Source: Microcebus murinus (Eukaryota > Chordata > Mammalia > Primates > Cheirogaleidae). Taken from it: 64,000 nucleotides of DNA. The number at the start of each line of letters is the position of its first letter. The first letter of the stretch is position 1. The position numbers were made by a program, and so were the translations under genes. Shown piece by piece: positions 21,620 to 34,229 of this stretch. The notes beneath the pieces are model-generated. The model was not told the origin of the DNA. It was given only the letters and a program-made list of their open reading frames with translations, and searched no databases. The DNA lies in NCBI RefSeq assembly GCF_040939455.1, contig NC_134112.1, forward strand, positions 21,168,501 through 21,232,500. Reading direction: 5' to 3'.

Positions 21620-22920
21620 ACCAGATTCCAAATCTGAGGCTGCTTAAGAATGGGTGGCAATTCAGGGAGACTCACTGTCAAAAAGACACAGAGAACATTT
21701 TGCTAAAAATTTAACTTGTTGTGATTATTGTTGCTTCTACTTCCTTGGTGGATTCTCTCAGAACACGCCAATGTGTGGGCTTCTCTGCAAGGCCCTGAAG
21801 CATTTACCATGAGCCAAAATAGAACAGTAGCCCATTGTAGGTCCCCAAGAACTGAAAGGGAGGGCTTCTATTTCACAAAGGGAGTTAGTTTATTTGATTA
21901 TGGTTTCCTGAAAGTTGACTTGCTGCTGTTGTTCCTTGTTGTTTATTGGGGAGTTAACATGAATAAGAGCCGGTGCCCATCTTTTTAAGAGCTCATAATC
22001 TGATGGAAATGAAGGGAGACAGGTGCAGGGAAATCATAAAAAGGTGCACTGAGTGCTCAGGAAGAAATATGAGCCCAGTGCTGTGAGAGCACCAGAGCAA
22101 GAAGAACCTGTTTCTAAGGAGATGAGTTGGGGCAGTTGGAGAAAGGGCAGGATGGCTTTGAATGAAAGGCAGGAAAAGATCATCTAGGCTGAGAAATAAT
22201 AGTGTATCCATTCACCTATCGGACTGAACTATGTGCAATTTTGTGGAGGAGTTTTAGCTACTACAGATTCAATGGTGAATAAAACACAGTGTCAGTCTCA
22301 ATAGCACAATCTCAAAGTCCTTTGAGTGGAGGGTGGCAGGGGAGATGGCCGAGTACAGCCAAATTCTGAAAGTTGAAAGAATGTATTATAGTAGCTATTT
22401 ACTTACCCTTCTCAAAAAGAACAAAGAATTCCAATCCTTCTGTAGAGACAGTGTCATCTGGTTTCAAGAACCATGAAACTTTAACTAAATCTTTGAATTC
22501 TTTCTGACATTTTGGCCTCAATGACAGCATCTGCCAAGGAATGTGGGCAAAACACGTTTAGATGGCTTGGGCTGGTCCCCACCACCTGGGGTCAGCTGGC
22601 TGGCCCGACCATCTCTGAGGATGCACCACTCACCTGTCAGGACCCGACACCGGAGCTTTCTGGTGCTTGATGGACATCTGATCTGTAATATATCCCTATT
22701 TGCCATGCGTACGCCACCCTTCGTTCCAATTCTATGTCTTGATTGTTATTCATTTCCTGCAGCTGATTCAGTGCTAAGCCTTGCCCACCCAGGTGCATTT
22801 CTGTCCAGTCTCCAGGGCCTGGCCCATACTGGTTTGTCTTATCCAATGGAGACCCAGACCCATGAGGTCCTTGAGCGCCATTCTGACCCAAAGGGCCACA
22901 TCACTCTGACCCAGCTACCT
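21620..22920. other. Mostly unique intergenic DNA
   Basis: At about 21990-22200 there may be a short copy of the unassigned mammalian repeat (AAGAGCTCATAATCTGATGG). The 139-codon frame at 22543-22962 overlaps open frames in other phases and shows no domain. Confidence 0.4.
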
Positions 22921-22924
22921 TTTA

Positions 22925-23115
22925 TTAAGTTCCCATTACCATCTCCTAATTATTCTGGTTAATCCTCATCACGACCCCATGAGGTATGTGTTCTCACTTT
23001 ATGTTACAGGTGTAAAACTTGATTTTCAGAGACCTAGGTCTCTTGCCAATGCCACACGGCTAGTAAGAGCAAGGGAGTGACTTGAACCCAGCTTCCTCTT
23101 CCCCAGAGTGAGTGT
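22925..23115 (-). repeat. MIR
   Basis: Minus-strand MIR: TTAATCCTCATCACGACCCC, GTGTAAAACTTGATTTTCAGAG, CCACACGGCTAGTAAG. Confidence 0.85.
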
Positions 23116-23488
23116 TCTTCCTTCCCCCTCACTCTGTAGAGGGCCTGATTAATGCCTTTGCCAGCTGGCTCTGCCGTGGTGGTCGCCCCTGCTTCATGCC
23201 CTTCTATTCTCCTGCATCAATGAAATGGGTAGATCTGACCCATCATTTGCTGGCTCATAAAAACCAAGCCGATTTTATTCTGTTTGAGTACTATGTTCTT
23301 AAAGCTGGACGTCTGGCTACCGTATAAATGGTGACCACCGCTCAGCAAGGGAGCCATGTGGCTTTCATTCTAACCCAAATCTTTGCTTGAATATGACTTC
23401 TGTCAAGGCTTCTCTGAGGCTCACTTAAGTCAGTGTACTAAAGATGAGAAACATGCTAAAAATACGCTGACTAATGCAGCTTCGAGAT

Positions 23489-23815
23489 TTTTTTTTTTTT
23501 TTTTTTTGAGACAGAGTCTCACTTTGTTGCCCAGGCTAGAGTGAGTGCCGTGGCATCAGCCTGGCTCACAGCAACCTCAATCTCCGGGGCTCAGCGATCC
23601 TACTGCCTCAGCCTCCCGAGTAGCTGGGACTACAGGCATGCGCCACCATGCCCGGCTAATTTTTTGTATATATATTTTTAGTTGGTCAATTAATTTATTT
23701 CTATTTTTGGTAGAGACGGGGTCTCGCTCAGGCTGGTTTCGAACTCCTGACCTTGAGCAATCCGCCTGCCTCGGCCTCCCAAAGTGCTAGGATTACAGGC
23801 GTGAGCCACAGCCCG
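23489..23815 (-). mobile_element. Strepsirrhine-type Alu, full length, minus strand
   Basis: A complete dimeric Alu with a T-run at its plus-strand start. It carries the strepsirrhine middle-arm segment (TTAGTTGGTCAATTAATTTA) and GTGCCGTGGCATCAGCC. A perfect 13-base duplication GCAGCTTCGAGAT flanks it (23476-23488 and 23816-23828). Low divergence and intact duplications mean a fairly recent insertion. Confidence 0.97.
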
Positions 23816-23829
23816 GCAGCTTCGAGATA

Positions 23830-25100
23830 TTAAGGGGCACCTGGACACTCTCGGGTCACTGTTCACCTCTCGCAGCACAAGGAAATGAATAGGCCTGCAG
23901 AGAAGAAATCCATTGCCCTCTTCCCTTGCTTGCTTCCTTCCAGCTAAGCTATTAGGATTTTTCAGATCTGAGAATTGCCCAAATTCCGAGGAAATCTCCA
24001 CGAGAGAGGCAGCACAATAAAGGAACCGAGCCTAATCCCCACTGTGTCACCAAAGCCTGTCAAACATTACCTCAAGCGTTCATATAAGGCTGCCTTGCTG
24101 GAGGGAACTGGCGAGGGAATTGCTGTCAGCTACCAGATGGTGATAATGGCAGACAGGACGCGCTGTTTACGGGGGCTTCCGAACACAGAGGGAGCAAGCA
24201 CATATATTTTCCCAAAGGGCACATAGAATTGTAAGGTATTCGCAATGTAGTTTAGAGCTTCTGTTGCCGGGAGAAAAGTACTTACATGCGAGGGGTTATC
24301 ACGTTTGAGTTTTAGCTACAAAAATATTAATAAGTTCATTAACTCTCCATGAGCATAAGGAAAAGTGTTGACGAAGGCTTTTATGATATGGAAAAATCTT
24401 TTAAAGTTTTAGGACTTTGCCTCTTTGGTTTCAACTGCATGAAAAATGACACACAATTTAGGAATATGCGAAAGCAAATTTTAAACCCAGCATGTATTTA
24501 AAATAGCAGCTATAACTTCTGCACTTGATTTCAAGGAAATTACATGCCTCATATTACTATACTCGTAAAGCCCAGTGGGAAACTCTCTTGCCTTTTGCCA
24601 GTGAGAAGGTCAGTAACCCAGTTTCTGGCAAGGGGCTCTGTGCAGAATTTTGGTTTTCTCCTCCCATCAGTCTAGGACACCCTGGCCTGGCAGCGACACT
24701 TCTGGAATACCTTTATAGGAGCTGCCCGAGGGCGCACTCTGGTTGGGAAAGGTTAGAGGATCTGCCTCCAAGCTATATTTACATAGTAAGCACATGATTT
24801 TTACTAGATTATGCATGCATTTGGGTTTGGATTGGTGGTGCAGATCAAGTCAACTATACTTTATCTCTGCCAGTGATTCCAGAGGAATATTTCTTATATT
24901 CTTATCATAATACAAGAAATTATAATGATACCAATTGCTTTTGAGGTCAGTTTTGAACATCTACACCAAGAATCAAGGTTCACTTGATCTAATTCCATCT
25001 TACCTCTTCAACCTGGTCACCCACTACTTCCTAAACAATTTCCTCCCTGTTCTCCATACACTTTCTTTTCTCACACATATAATACTCTGGAAAAGAAAAC
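23830..25100. other. Unique intergenic DNA
   Basis: No gene. 24230-24530 is AT-rich, shows no recognisable repeat and is a second candidate conserved non-coding stretch. Confidence 0.4.
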
Positions 25101-25104
25101 AAGA

Positions 25105-25330
25105 TTTGAAGTCATAGAGAACTGGGCTTAAACCCTGTCCTTTCTATTTATATTCTGGGTGACCACAGATGATTTAATCTCTGAGACATCGTTTCTCAAC
25201 TATAAAATGAGAATAATCATAGCTGTCTTGCAGAGTTGCAACGAGTATTAGTAAGATAATACCACTGAAGTATCTGATACAGTACTTGGCTCATGGTAGG
25301 CACATAATAGATACTCATACTCTTCCTTTC
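25105..25330 (+). repeat. MIR
   Basis: Near-full plus-strand MIR: AACTGGGCTTAAACCCTGTC, TCTCAACTATAAAATGAG, TACTTGGCTCATGGTAGGC. Confidence 0.9.
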
Positions 25331-27451
25331 CTTTGCCTCATTTGTTATTCTTCCATTCCCATTGACAATAAAAATCAAGTTTAATTTTGTCAAATAAGAA
25401 TCTCCTGGGCCAACTTAGACAAAATCTGTATTTAGAGGTTCAAGAGAGCCTTAAAAACGATCTGTGAGGATATTTTGTAAGAGGTTATAACTCCATAATC
25501 ATTCAAAGAGCCTTCACTAAAAGGTGGGAAAAGATATCTGCCACCAGTTAGGATATAGAAAATTGCAAGATTCTGACAATGAGCATAAGCAAGATAAGCC
25601 AGAAAAAATATAGTTTTTTTGGTTTTAACCAATCATAGAGTTGATGATGCCAAGAAATGTAAATGAGCTAAATTGGAGAAAGTTACCCTTCCTAGGGGAG
25701 AAGGGACTATGGCTGCCTTCATCACTGATGAAGACAGGGGAGAAAGAAGAGTCCACTGTAGACAGAGATAAGAAAAACCTTAATGGCTGGATATTAACTG
25801 GAGTGATGGACTAGAATCCTGAAGATCCCTGACCAGAGAGAATCTACACCTACTTGCTATCACTTTCCCAAGGGTCTTCATTGAGTGCAACATGGTAGGT
25901 AGTGTGCTACAGTGGTGGGGGGTGGGGGAGAGGCAAGGTTTGGAGTCTGGGACAAGGTAGAGATATTCTCCCTGACGCTCACAGCACCTTCTTCACATTA
26001 AATGCAGTGGCTCATGAAGACAACATCCAAGGCAGGAGAGCTAAGGGAGATCCCTTCAGGCACTTCATGCCTTCACTAAGTACAAAGTAGCAACCTGCTG
26101 AATGTTGGGAGCAGAGCCACAAAACCAAGAGAAATCATTCCAAGGCACTGCAGGCCATCACCAAGTACACTTTAGAGATGATCAAAGGCTACAAGCTGGG
26201 CAGGAAGATGGAGAGAGATCCTCCATAAGTAACAAAACCTGAAGAGAGACTGAAGAACAAAGAAAAGAGCTCCATGACCCCAAAAGCTGAAAGCTGGGCT
26301 CTGATGTGTAGAGAGAAATCCTGTGGTTCTGAAAGCAGGCAGCTGGGCAGTGAATCTTAGAGATATCTTGAAATCACTGATGTATAAAGCCCCAGCTATG
26401 TTGAAGGGGAAGTCCTTATCCCACCTGAAAATATTTAAAGCCATCAGTGAACTAAATCTAAGCAAAGCCCAATCGAACTTAACATCAGATTAGATTTATT
26501 CACTCTGGGTGAATAAATCCCCATCCTAGTGTCTGAAAGAAGAATAAATATGCCCGTTTCTAAGGGTGACAATTATTTATCTCAGTCTTTGCTGTTCTTT
26601 TACCTGTGATATCTGGCATAAAATAAAGAATTGTGGCACATGCAAAGAAGCAAGAAAATATGACCCATGGAAATTGTAAACATGTGAGTAAAAATAAAAC
26701 CCTATTTTCTAATTTTTTAATTTTTAAATAATAATTGAATGCAGAAAGCATAAAAAAACCCAATTTATTGCCAGGATTATATCATATAAAAGTCAAATAT
26801 ACGACAATAAGAGAACAAAAGTTGGAAAGAAAAGAAGAAAAGGGAAGCACACTATTGTAAAGTTTTATATTATATGTAAAATGGCATCATATCATTTGAA
26901 GGTGGACTGTAATATGTTAAAGTTGCATATTGTAAGTCATAGATCAACAGCTTAAAAAAGAAAATGAATTGGTACATCTAATAAATCAAGAGTGGTCACA
27001 AAGTAAAATCTTAAGAAATAATTAATTCAAAAGAAGGTAGGAATTAAGGAAGAGTGGAACAAATAATAGGTGGGACACATAGGAAATACTAATATTATAG
27101 CATTAAAGCAGACAACATTTGTTAATTGTATTGAATTTAAGTAGAATAACACTCAAAAGAAAAGCAGAGGTTGTCTGATTTTATAAAAAGGAAAGACAAA
27201 ACTATATGCCATTTATAAGAAACAGACTTTATACAAATATAAATAGGATAAAAACAAAAAATTGGGGAAGATATTATCAGGCTAATAGTAAGCTTGAATA
27301 AGCTGAAGTTACAAGGTTAACCTCAAAGTAGACTTCAGGACAGATGGCATTATCAGAGAAAAATAAGGGCACTTCATAATGACAAAAAAGTCAATTCATC
27401 AGGCACACATATAAATTGTGAGTAGGCATCTACTATTAATAATAGGGTTTT

Positions 27452-27721
27452 ATGAGACAAAAACTGACAGAAATAAAGGAAGAAATAGAAAAATACACAA
27501 TTTTACTGGGAGTTTTAAATTCTCCTTTATCAGTAATTGAAAGAACATGTAGAAAGGCAATCCATAGCAATATAGAAGATTTGAATAACACTGTCAACCA
27601 AATGAAATTTATTGACATTTTAGAAAATCCCACTCAACACATTTTTTTCAAGGGCATACGGAACATTACCAATGTAGACCATACACTGGACTATAATCTC
27701 TCTTTCTCAACTAGTTTCTAA
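27452..27721 (+). pseudogene. Decayed L1 ORF2 endonuclease-region fragment
   Basis: An 89-codon open stretch with IEDLNNTVNQMKFIDIL, THIFFKG-like and NVDHTLDYN segments. It matches the part of L1 ORF2 between the endonuclease motifs SDH and DFN in diverged form. It is a remnant and not an independent gene. Confidence 0.65.
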
Positions 27722-29299
27722 GGACTGAAATAATGCAGATTATATTTTCTGGCCACAACAAAATAAAACTAGAAATAAACATATGAGGTAATATAAAAAA
27801 AAATCAAATAACCATGGCAAATAAATAAAAAAGGTATAAGCAACAACAACAAAAAAAACATTTTGTAAATCCTCAAATATTTCATATTAAGACACATCCT
27901 TCAAAATGACCTATTAGTCAAAAAATAAAAATAAAGAATAACTATTTTGAACCAAATTATAATAAACTGTAACATATTACAATTTGTAGTGTACCATTAA
28001 AGCCATGCTTAGAGAACACAAATTACCAAAAAAACCATAAACCAAAACCAAAACAAAAAACACCAAATAGAACATCTGAATAACTCTTCATCTGTAAGGA
28101 GATTTAATTTATAATTAAAATCTTCCACAAAGAAAACTACCAGCTCGGATGACTTCACTGCTAAATTTATAAACATTTAAGACAGAAATAATACCAACTT
28201 TATGTAAAGTCATTCAAGTAACAGAGAGAAGAGAACACTTCCCAGAACATTCTATAAAACCAGAATAATACCAAGAAAGGCTATTACAAGAAAAGAAAAC
28301 TATTAACCAATATCTCTCATGAATGTAAAACCTCAAAATACAATCCTTAAGAATATTAGAAAATCAAGTCTAGTAATACATAAAAATAATAATACATCAT
28401 AACCAACTGAAGCTTATACCAAGAATTCAAGTTTGTTTTCACATTTAAAAATCAGTTAATGTAATTTATTCTGTTACCAAAATTTTAAAAAAGTATGATC
28501 ATTTCATTAGATGCAGAAATAGCATTTAATAAAATTCAAAATTCACTCATAGTAAAATATATCTTTAAGGTAGGAATTTCTACATTCTGGTAAAGAATAT
28601 TTAAACTAAAACCTACTACTAACAAAATGCTTATTGGTAAAAGCCTCAACTCACTTTGCCCTAAAGTCATCCACAAGGAAATATAGGAAAGATAAGAAAA
28701 TGTCTATTTGAAGATAATATGGTTGTATTCATAGAAAATCCTAAGAACTCTACAAAAATACTAGAAATAATAAGTGAATTAGAAAAGTTTCTAAATTACC
28801 CTGATTGAGAACCACTGTTATAGAGATAGCAGAGGTAGATAAATTGATCAATAAAACAAACCAGAGAGCCCAGAAGAAATTACATCAACTGGTTTTTGAC
28901 AAAGCTGCCGAAACAATTCAATTAGGAAAGGAAAGTCTTTTTAACAAATGATGATGGAACAGCTGGCCTTCTAAATAGAAAAAAGTAGACCTAATCACCT
29001 CATAGCATATACAAACATTAATTTGAGATGTACCATAGACTTAAACAAAAAAGCTAAATCTATAAAGCATGCAGAAGAAAATATAAGATATTGCCTTCCA
29101 TAAACTTGGGGCATAGAAATATTTTCTAAACAAGACCAAAAAAGCGCTAACCATAAAATCAACATTTGACAAATTATTCTTTACCAAAAGTAAAATCTTT
29201 TGCTCACCAAAAAATAACATCAAGAAAATGAACAATTTTTTATTTTTTCATATTATGGGGGTACAAATATTGTTAGGGTTACATATATTGCCCATGCCA

Positions 29300-29330
29300 T
29301 TCCCCCCCCCCCCCGCCCCCTCCCCGCCTT
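29300..29330 (-). other. G-rich tract of L1 3' UTR (C-rich on plus)
   Basis: Fourteen C residues followed by CCCCC and CCCC blocks, so the L1 sense strand carries four or more G runs, a G-quadruplex pattern. Confidence 0.8.
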
Positions 29331-29654
29331 ACCAAAACATCTAGCATGTCCTACTCTCAGGTGGTGCTCATCACACCTATTTGGTAAGTGTAAACTCTTC
29401 CTTCCTTCCCCCTCCCATTTGCCCACCACCCGATAAAAGTTTGTTTGTTTGTTTTTTCCCTTTTTTTGACCTTTGGGTTACATTGTATATCTTAGCCTTT
29501 CCCTTGGAAGGTTTAGATGTATTCCCTCTCCCCCTCACCATGCTCACCAAAACCCTAAGATGTGTATCTCCCCCTCCCCCAAACCCTAGTGGGCACTATC
29601 CCCATTTGAGCATCATAGTTTTAATCAGTCAGAAAATTTAAAAAAAAGAAAAAA

Positions 29655-29795
29655 AAAAGAAAACTGAGGCCCAGAAAGGTTACAAATATGGCCAAAGCTC
29701 ATAGCTTATAAGCATTGAAGCTGGAGTTGAACCCAGGTGATCTAAATGAAGAGTCCACAGGCTTTACCAATGTACTACACTAGCCAGCTGTTATA
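29655..29795 (-). repeat. MIR inside the composite insertion
   Basis: AAAACTGAGGCCCAGAAAGG, GAAGCTGGAGTTGAACCCAGG; minus-strand MIR. Confidence 0.9.
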
Positions 29796-30869
29796 TCATT
29801 ACAAATTGTGAGCAGAAATGGACATAAGTATTAATAGACCTTTACATTTTTTTACTGGATTCTTAAAGATGGTTATTGCCTTACCTATGTTTCTAAATTT
29901 TAATTTTTGTCTTGTAAAATTATGCTTTGTTAAAATGATAAATGTTTCAAAGTTAATGTTGAAACAACACATTTTTCTTTCATGTGTCATATTGGATTAG
30001 AATGTACAGCTTTGATTTGGAAAAAAAATAGAAAATGAACAAGCAAACTGCAGACTTGGAAAATAATATTCACAATACTTACTTATGACAAAGAACTCAT
30101 ATCCATACAATATGAAGAATTTCTATATTTCTATATGAAGAATTTCTATAAGTCAACAAACAATGGCAAATAATTCAATAAAAATGGGCAAAGGATTTGA
30201 GCACGCACTTCACAAAAGATATGCAAATAGCCAATGGGCATATGAAAATGGTATTCAGTACAAATTGAACTCATAATGGAGTATCACTTCATATTCTAGA
30301 ATTACTAAAATAAAAAAAGATCAAAATAAAAGTTGGCAATAATTTAGAGCAACTGGAACTGTCATATATTATTGGTGAGAGTGATACATCCATTTTGGAG
30401 AATAAGAAACCACCAAATAAGAAACTCATAAGAAACCACCAAATATTCTCTAAGGTTAAACATTCATCTACTCTTTGATATGCAATTTCATTTCTAAGTA
30501 TTTACCTAAAGCAAATGAAAGTAAGAATTCTCAAGCAGATTATTCATAATAGACCTGTATTGGAAACTACTCAAATGTCCACCAACAGGCAAATGACTAA
30601 ACAAATTATGGTACCCTTTTACAGGGAAATATTACACTACAATGAAAAGAAGCAAACGACTATTATATCAAACAATATAAAGGAATCTCAGAACATTTTT
30701 TAAGCAAAGAATCCAGGTACATATTGTATGATTGCATTTACATGGAATTCAAGAACAGAAAAATCTAATTTATGGTGATAAAAATCAGAAGATTAGTTGT
30801 TTGTGATAGGTTGTTAACTGGAAACAAATAAAAAGGACCTTTCAAGGAGTGATGAAATGTTCTGTATCT

Positions 30870-32419
30870 CATTTTGGAACAGATTCCTAGAAATGGAACA
30901 ATTAGGCCAAAGAGAAAATGCCTATGCCATTGTGCTCCATAAGGCTCACTAGGTACTGTGCTAGATATTACATTCACTCTGGTAATGTTAAAATTTTCTG
31001 TTTTCTCATAGACAATAACAGAATAATGGTCACACATGGATTTTTGCCAAAATGGTGTGTCAATAAATTTCTAATTTCTTTCATTTGAATGAGATTGGAC
31101 ATTCTTTTAGTCAAGAGTCCTCTGTATTTCTTTTCCTGTGAGCAATTCATCCATACTTCTGAACATTTTCTAAGAAGCTCTTTAAATATTTGGGTTATTT
31201 CTTTTTTGCCTATGATGTAAGTTGCAACTTTTCCCCAAGTTTGCCATTTATGTTTTAATTTGCTTCTTGCTTGTCACATGAAAAAATTTTTTTAAAATTA
31301 TATAGCCAGAAATATCAATTTTTCCCTTAGTAGTACCAGAATTGATATCTTAGAAAAGATTCTTCCACTTATAGGTTATAGAGAATGCTTTCTAGTATTT
31401 TTCATGGCTTCATTTTCTGACATCTGATTCATTTAGAAACTGGCGTATCCTATTTGCAATTGGATCTACCTTTCTTCTTAGCTTTATTAGTATAATTAAT
31501 GATATTCAAAGACTTTCTAATATTTAACCAACTTTATATCCTGGGGAAGAAAAATCACTTAGGACACATTTTTTATTGTGCCATTAGATTCTATTGATTA
31601 ATACTTTAAGGTTTTTGCATGGATAGAGTCATAAGTGAGACTGGTTCATAGTTTTCTTTTTGGTGTAATTTTTTTTCCAGTTTTTGGTATCAATCTTCTC
31701 ACTTCACAAAATGAATTTGAAAGTTTTCCTTCTTTTACTGTGCCCTGGAGTAGTATAAATAACATTGGTATTATCTGATTTCTAAAGGTTTTGTAGAATT
31801 CCCCCATAAAACTAGAATCTGGTCCCAGTGCTTCTTTTGTGGGGAATGCATGGGACTATTTCCTCTTTGTCTTCTATGGTAGTTGACCTATTTAGACTGC
31901 TGTCTCAGCTTTGGTTAATTTTGCTGCTACACTTCTCCTACAAAAGTATTCATTTCAATTTAGTTTTTCAAATTTATGTGTAGAGTTGTGAAAAATTAGG
32001 ATAAGCATAAAAATAATTTTCCAAACCAGGACACTTTGAGAGCTATAGAATATGATAACTGGATGGAATTCTGGGACCGTAGGTATTAATTGCTCCAGGG
32101 ATGGTAGGACTAATAGTCACCAGATGCAATAGTCATTTTTCATAATTTTTTAAAGGTCCTTGATTGAGGTTAGTTCTTTGTCATTTCCTCACGATGCCTT
32201 TTTTTTCTTTCATTAGGTTGGCTAATGAATTATATATTTCAATTTTATTGAAAGAAATAGCTTTTATATTTCTAATCCTAGTATTTTTTTGTTTTCTTAC
32301 TCATTAAATTATATTATGCTTTTATCTCACTAGTTCCTTCATTTGGTTTTATCTTTACTTTGTTTTTTTTCTAGCTTTTGGAGTTAGGGGTTAATTATAT
32401 ATATGTATGTATATATATG

Positions 32420-32454
<35 letters not shown>

Positions 32455-32870
32455 GTGTATTGTTCATATAGCATATATTTTTCCCTCTCAGTGCTTTAAT
32501 TACATATCAGTTTCTGAAGTACAATGTTTTCATTTGTGTAATTTTTAAGAAATTTTGCTGTTTTGTATTCCCCTTTTGACCCAGGAGTTGTTGAATGATG
32601 TGTAAATATAGTTTTTTAAAACTATTATTACTTTAAATTCCTTGCTAGTTTTACTTCACTGGGGTCAGAGAATGCTGTTTGTAGTGTTCCTATTCTTGGG
32701 AATTTATTGAGATTTTCTTTACGGCCTAGAATATGGCCAAATTTCCTGAATATTTCATGAGCACTTTGAAAGAAAATGTATTTGCTATTGTCAAGATTTA
32801 GAGGTGTGTTTGATGTGTCTTAGATTCTGGTTGACATTACCTAGTCCCACTGTTTTGCTCTGAGCCTTGC
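30870..32870 (-). mobile_element. Old LINE-1, ORF2 and tail, minus strand
   Basis: Antisense L1 features follow in order: GATTCCTAGAAATGGAACAA near 30885, TGCCATTTATGTTTTAATTTG near 31240, the RT/thumb region (TTTTGCATGGATAGAGTCAT, near 31615), and a CACTGGGGTCAGAGAATGC block near 32657. It directly abuts the plus-strand L1 tail, forming a tail-to-tail junction at about 30865. Confidence 0.85.
32395..32460. repeat. (TATG)n/(TG)n compound microsatellite
   Basis: ATATATGTATGTATATATATG followed by a TG run with one TTTG interruption. Confidence 0.95.
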
Positions 32871-32999
32871 TAACAGCCTGGCATATCTCTTGCTTTCTAT
32901 CTGGGCTTTTCTGCCACCCCCTGTGGAGCACCTGCAGGAGCCTGCTTAGTCACTGCAGTGCGTGTGTAAAGCAGAAAGCATCACAGTATTAATGGGGCA

Positions 33000-34225
33000 T
33001 TAACATCTTTTGGGGCAACTCCGGGAGATGAGTGCCAGCGGTTAAATACTCTCTTCCATGTCTCAGGTGGTAGATTCTGAGATATAGGAGAGACCTGGTT
33101 CTTCAGATGGATATCTGTTCACCTGCTTTGTTGGACATGTTGTCAGTAGGTTTGGGTTTCACTATCCTGTTGCCCTTTTTCTTTCTTTTTTTTAATGAGT
33201 AATTTAGTGGGATTCAAAAGCTATACTTCCATTGCTGAGAATTTCCCACAGCTTTTCTTTATAAATTTAGCAAGTTTTTATCCCCAACCAACATACTGTT
33301 TTTGCATATTTACTAAACATATAAGTGTGATTATATTGTTGGTATTTTTCTGCAATTTGCCTTTTTCTTTCTTTTTTCCCCAGGTTTCTGAGATCCATTC
33401 GCAGTGATGTATGTAGTTGTATGTATCAGTCAAGGAGCAGTTGGAAAAACAGAAATTGTACTGGGTATGAAACAAAAGAAATGCAATGCAGGGATCTCAG
33501 AAGTCACCTGGGAGATGGTGAGGCAATCCAGCTATCAGCAACAACACGAAGCCACTGTCAATGCTAGGGCTGGAGTGATTTCAAAGAGGGAGTTAATTCT
33601 GAGGAAATCTACATTAGCCTTCAGGAGTTAGATCTAGGTTGGGCCTCCAGGAATGATTCCCAGAAATCACAGATCTGACCCACCATGGGAATTTATACCT
33701 ATGCAGTAATCTGGAAGAAGGGAATCAGAAGGCCACCACTGCAACTACTGAATTCAAGGACATGCCAGGGTAGCTATGATCCAGGATGGGGGTGCTGCAA
33801 TTGCAAAGCTGCTGTGGCCACCAAATCAACCACATCTCAGCAGCTTTGAAGCTGGTGACCAAAGACTGGAAACAGAGTCCAGCTACAGCTGCCATTGCAA
33901 CCGCCCCTGCCCCCCATGAGGCAGGTGAACTTCTGTTGGGCTCTCCATGGTTGTACTTGAAGCAGAAAACAGCCTAAAGCAGCAAGCTGTGGCTTACTGC
34001 CACCTTCTAAATCTCGTGTGAGCGTACCTAATTGTTGTGACCTAATTTGTAACAAGATCCTTAGCTGCTGGGAGGTTGGGATTTTTTTTTTAAGATTTCT
34101 GACCTGCAGTGAAACACATAAAAAGAAAGTGGAAACGGATTCTGATTGTCAGTCAACTACATCTAGCGCATCTTCTAAAACTCTTACAGTTTTCCCTCCC
34201 ATTTTAAGTCCTTAATTCATCTGCC
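33000..34225. other. Unassigned sequence between L1 remnants
   Basis: Low-complexity T-rich stretches and single-copy looking DNA. The short open frames at 33404-33631 and 33786-33977 have no recognisable product. Confidence 0.35.
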
Positions 34226-34229
34226 ATTA

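Larger units (their letters stand above)
29236..30029 (-). mobile_element. Composite insertion: L1 3' end plus MIR-bearing segment, between 13-base duplications
   Basis: AGAAAATGAACAA occurs at 29223-29235 and 30030-30042, inside otherwise continuous L1 sequence. Next to the left copy is a T-rich run and the antisense 3' UTR of a lineage-type L1 (to about 29640). The rest, about 390 bp, holds a MIR (29655-29795) and unassigned AT-rich DNA, which is not L1. See findings. Confidence 0.75.
25700..30870 (+). mobile_element. Near full-length old LINE-1 (L1M-type), plus strand, nested insertion inside
   Basis: Ordered parts are a 5' UTR-like region to about 27200 (GATATCTGGCATAAAATAAAG, GAAAATATGACCCATGG), an endonuclease-region remnant at about 27450-27780, an RT-region remnant at about 28390-28760 (TTAGATGCAGAAATAGCATTTAAT), an ORF2 C-terminal region at 28880-29235 that resumes at 30030, and a 3' UTR ending near 30860. 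Stops and frameshifts are everywhere, so it is inactive. A later insertion with 13-base duplications splits it at 29236-30029. The 5' boundary is uncertain. Confidence 0.82.
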
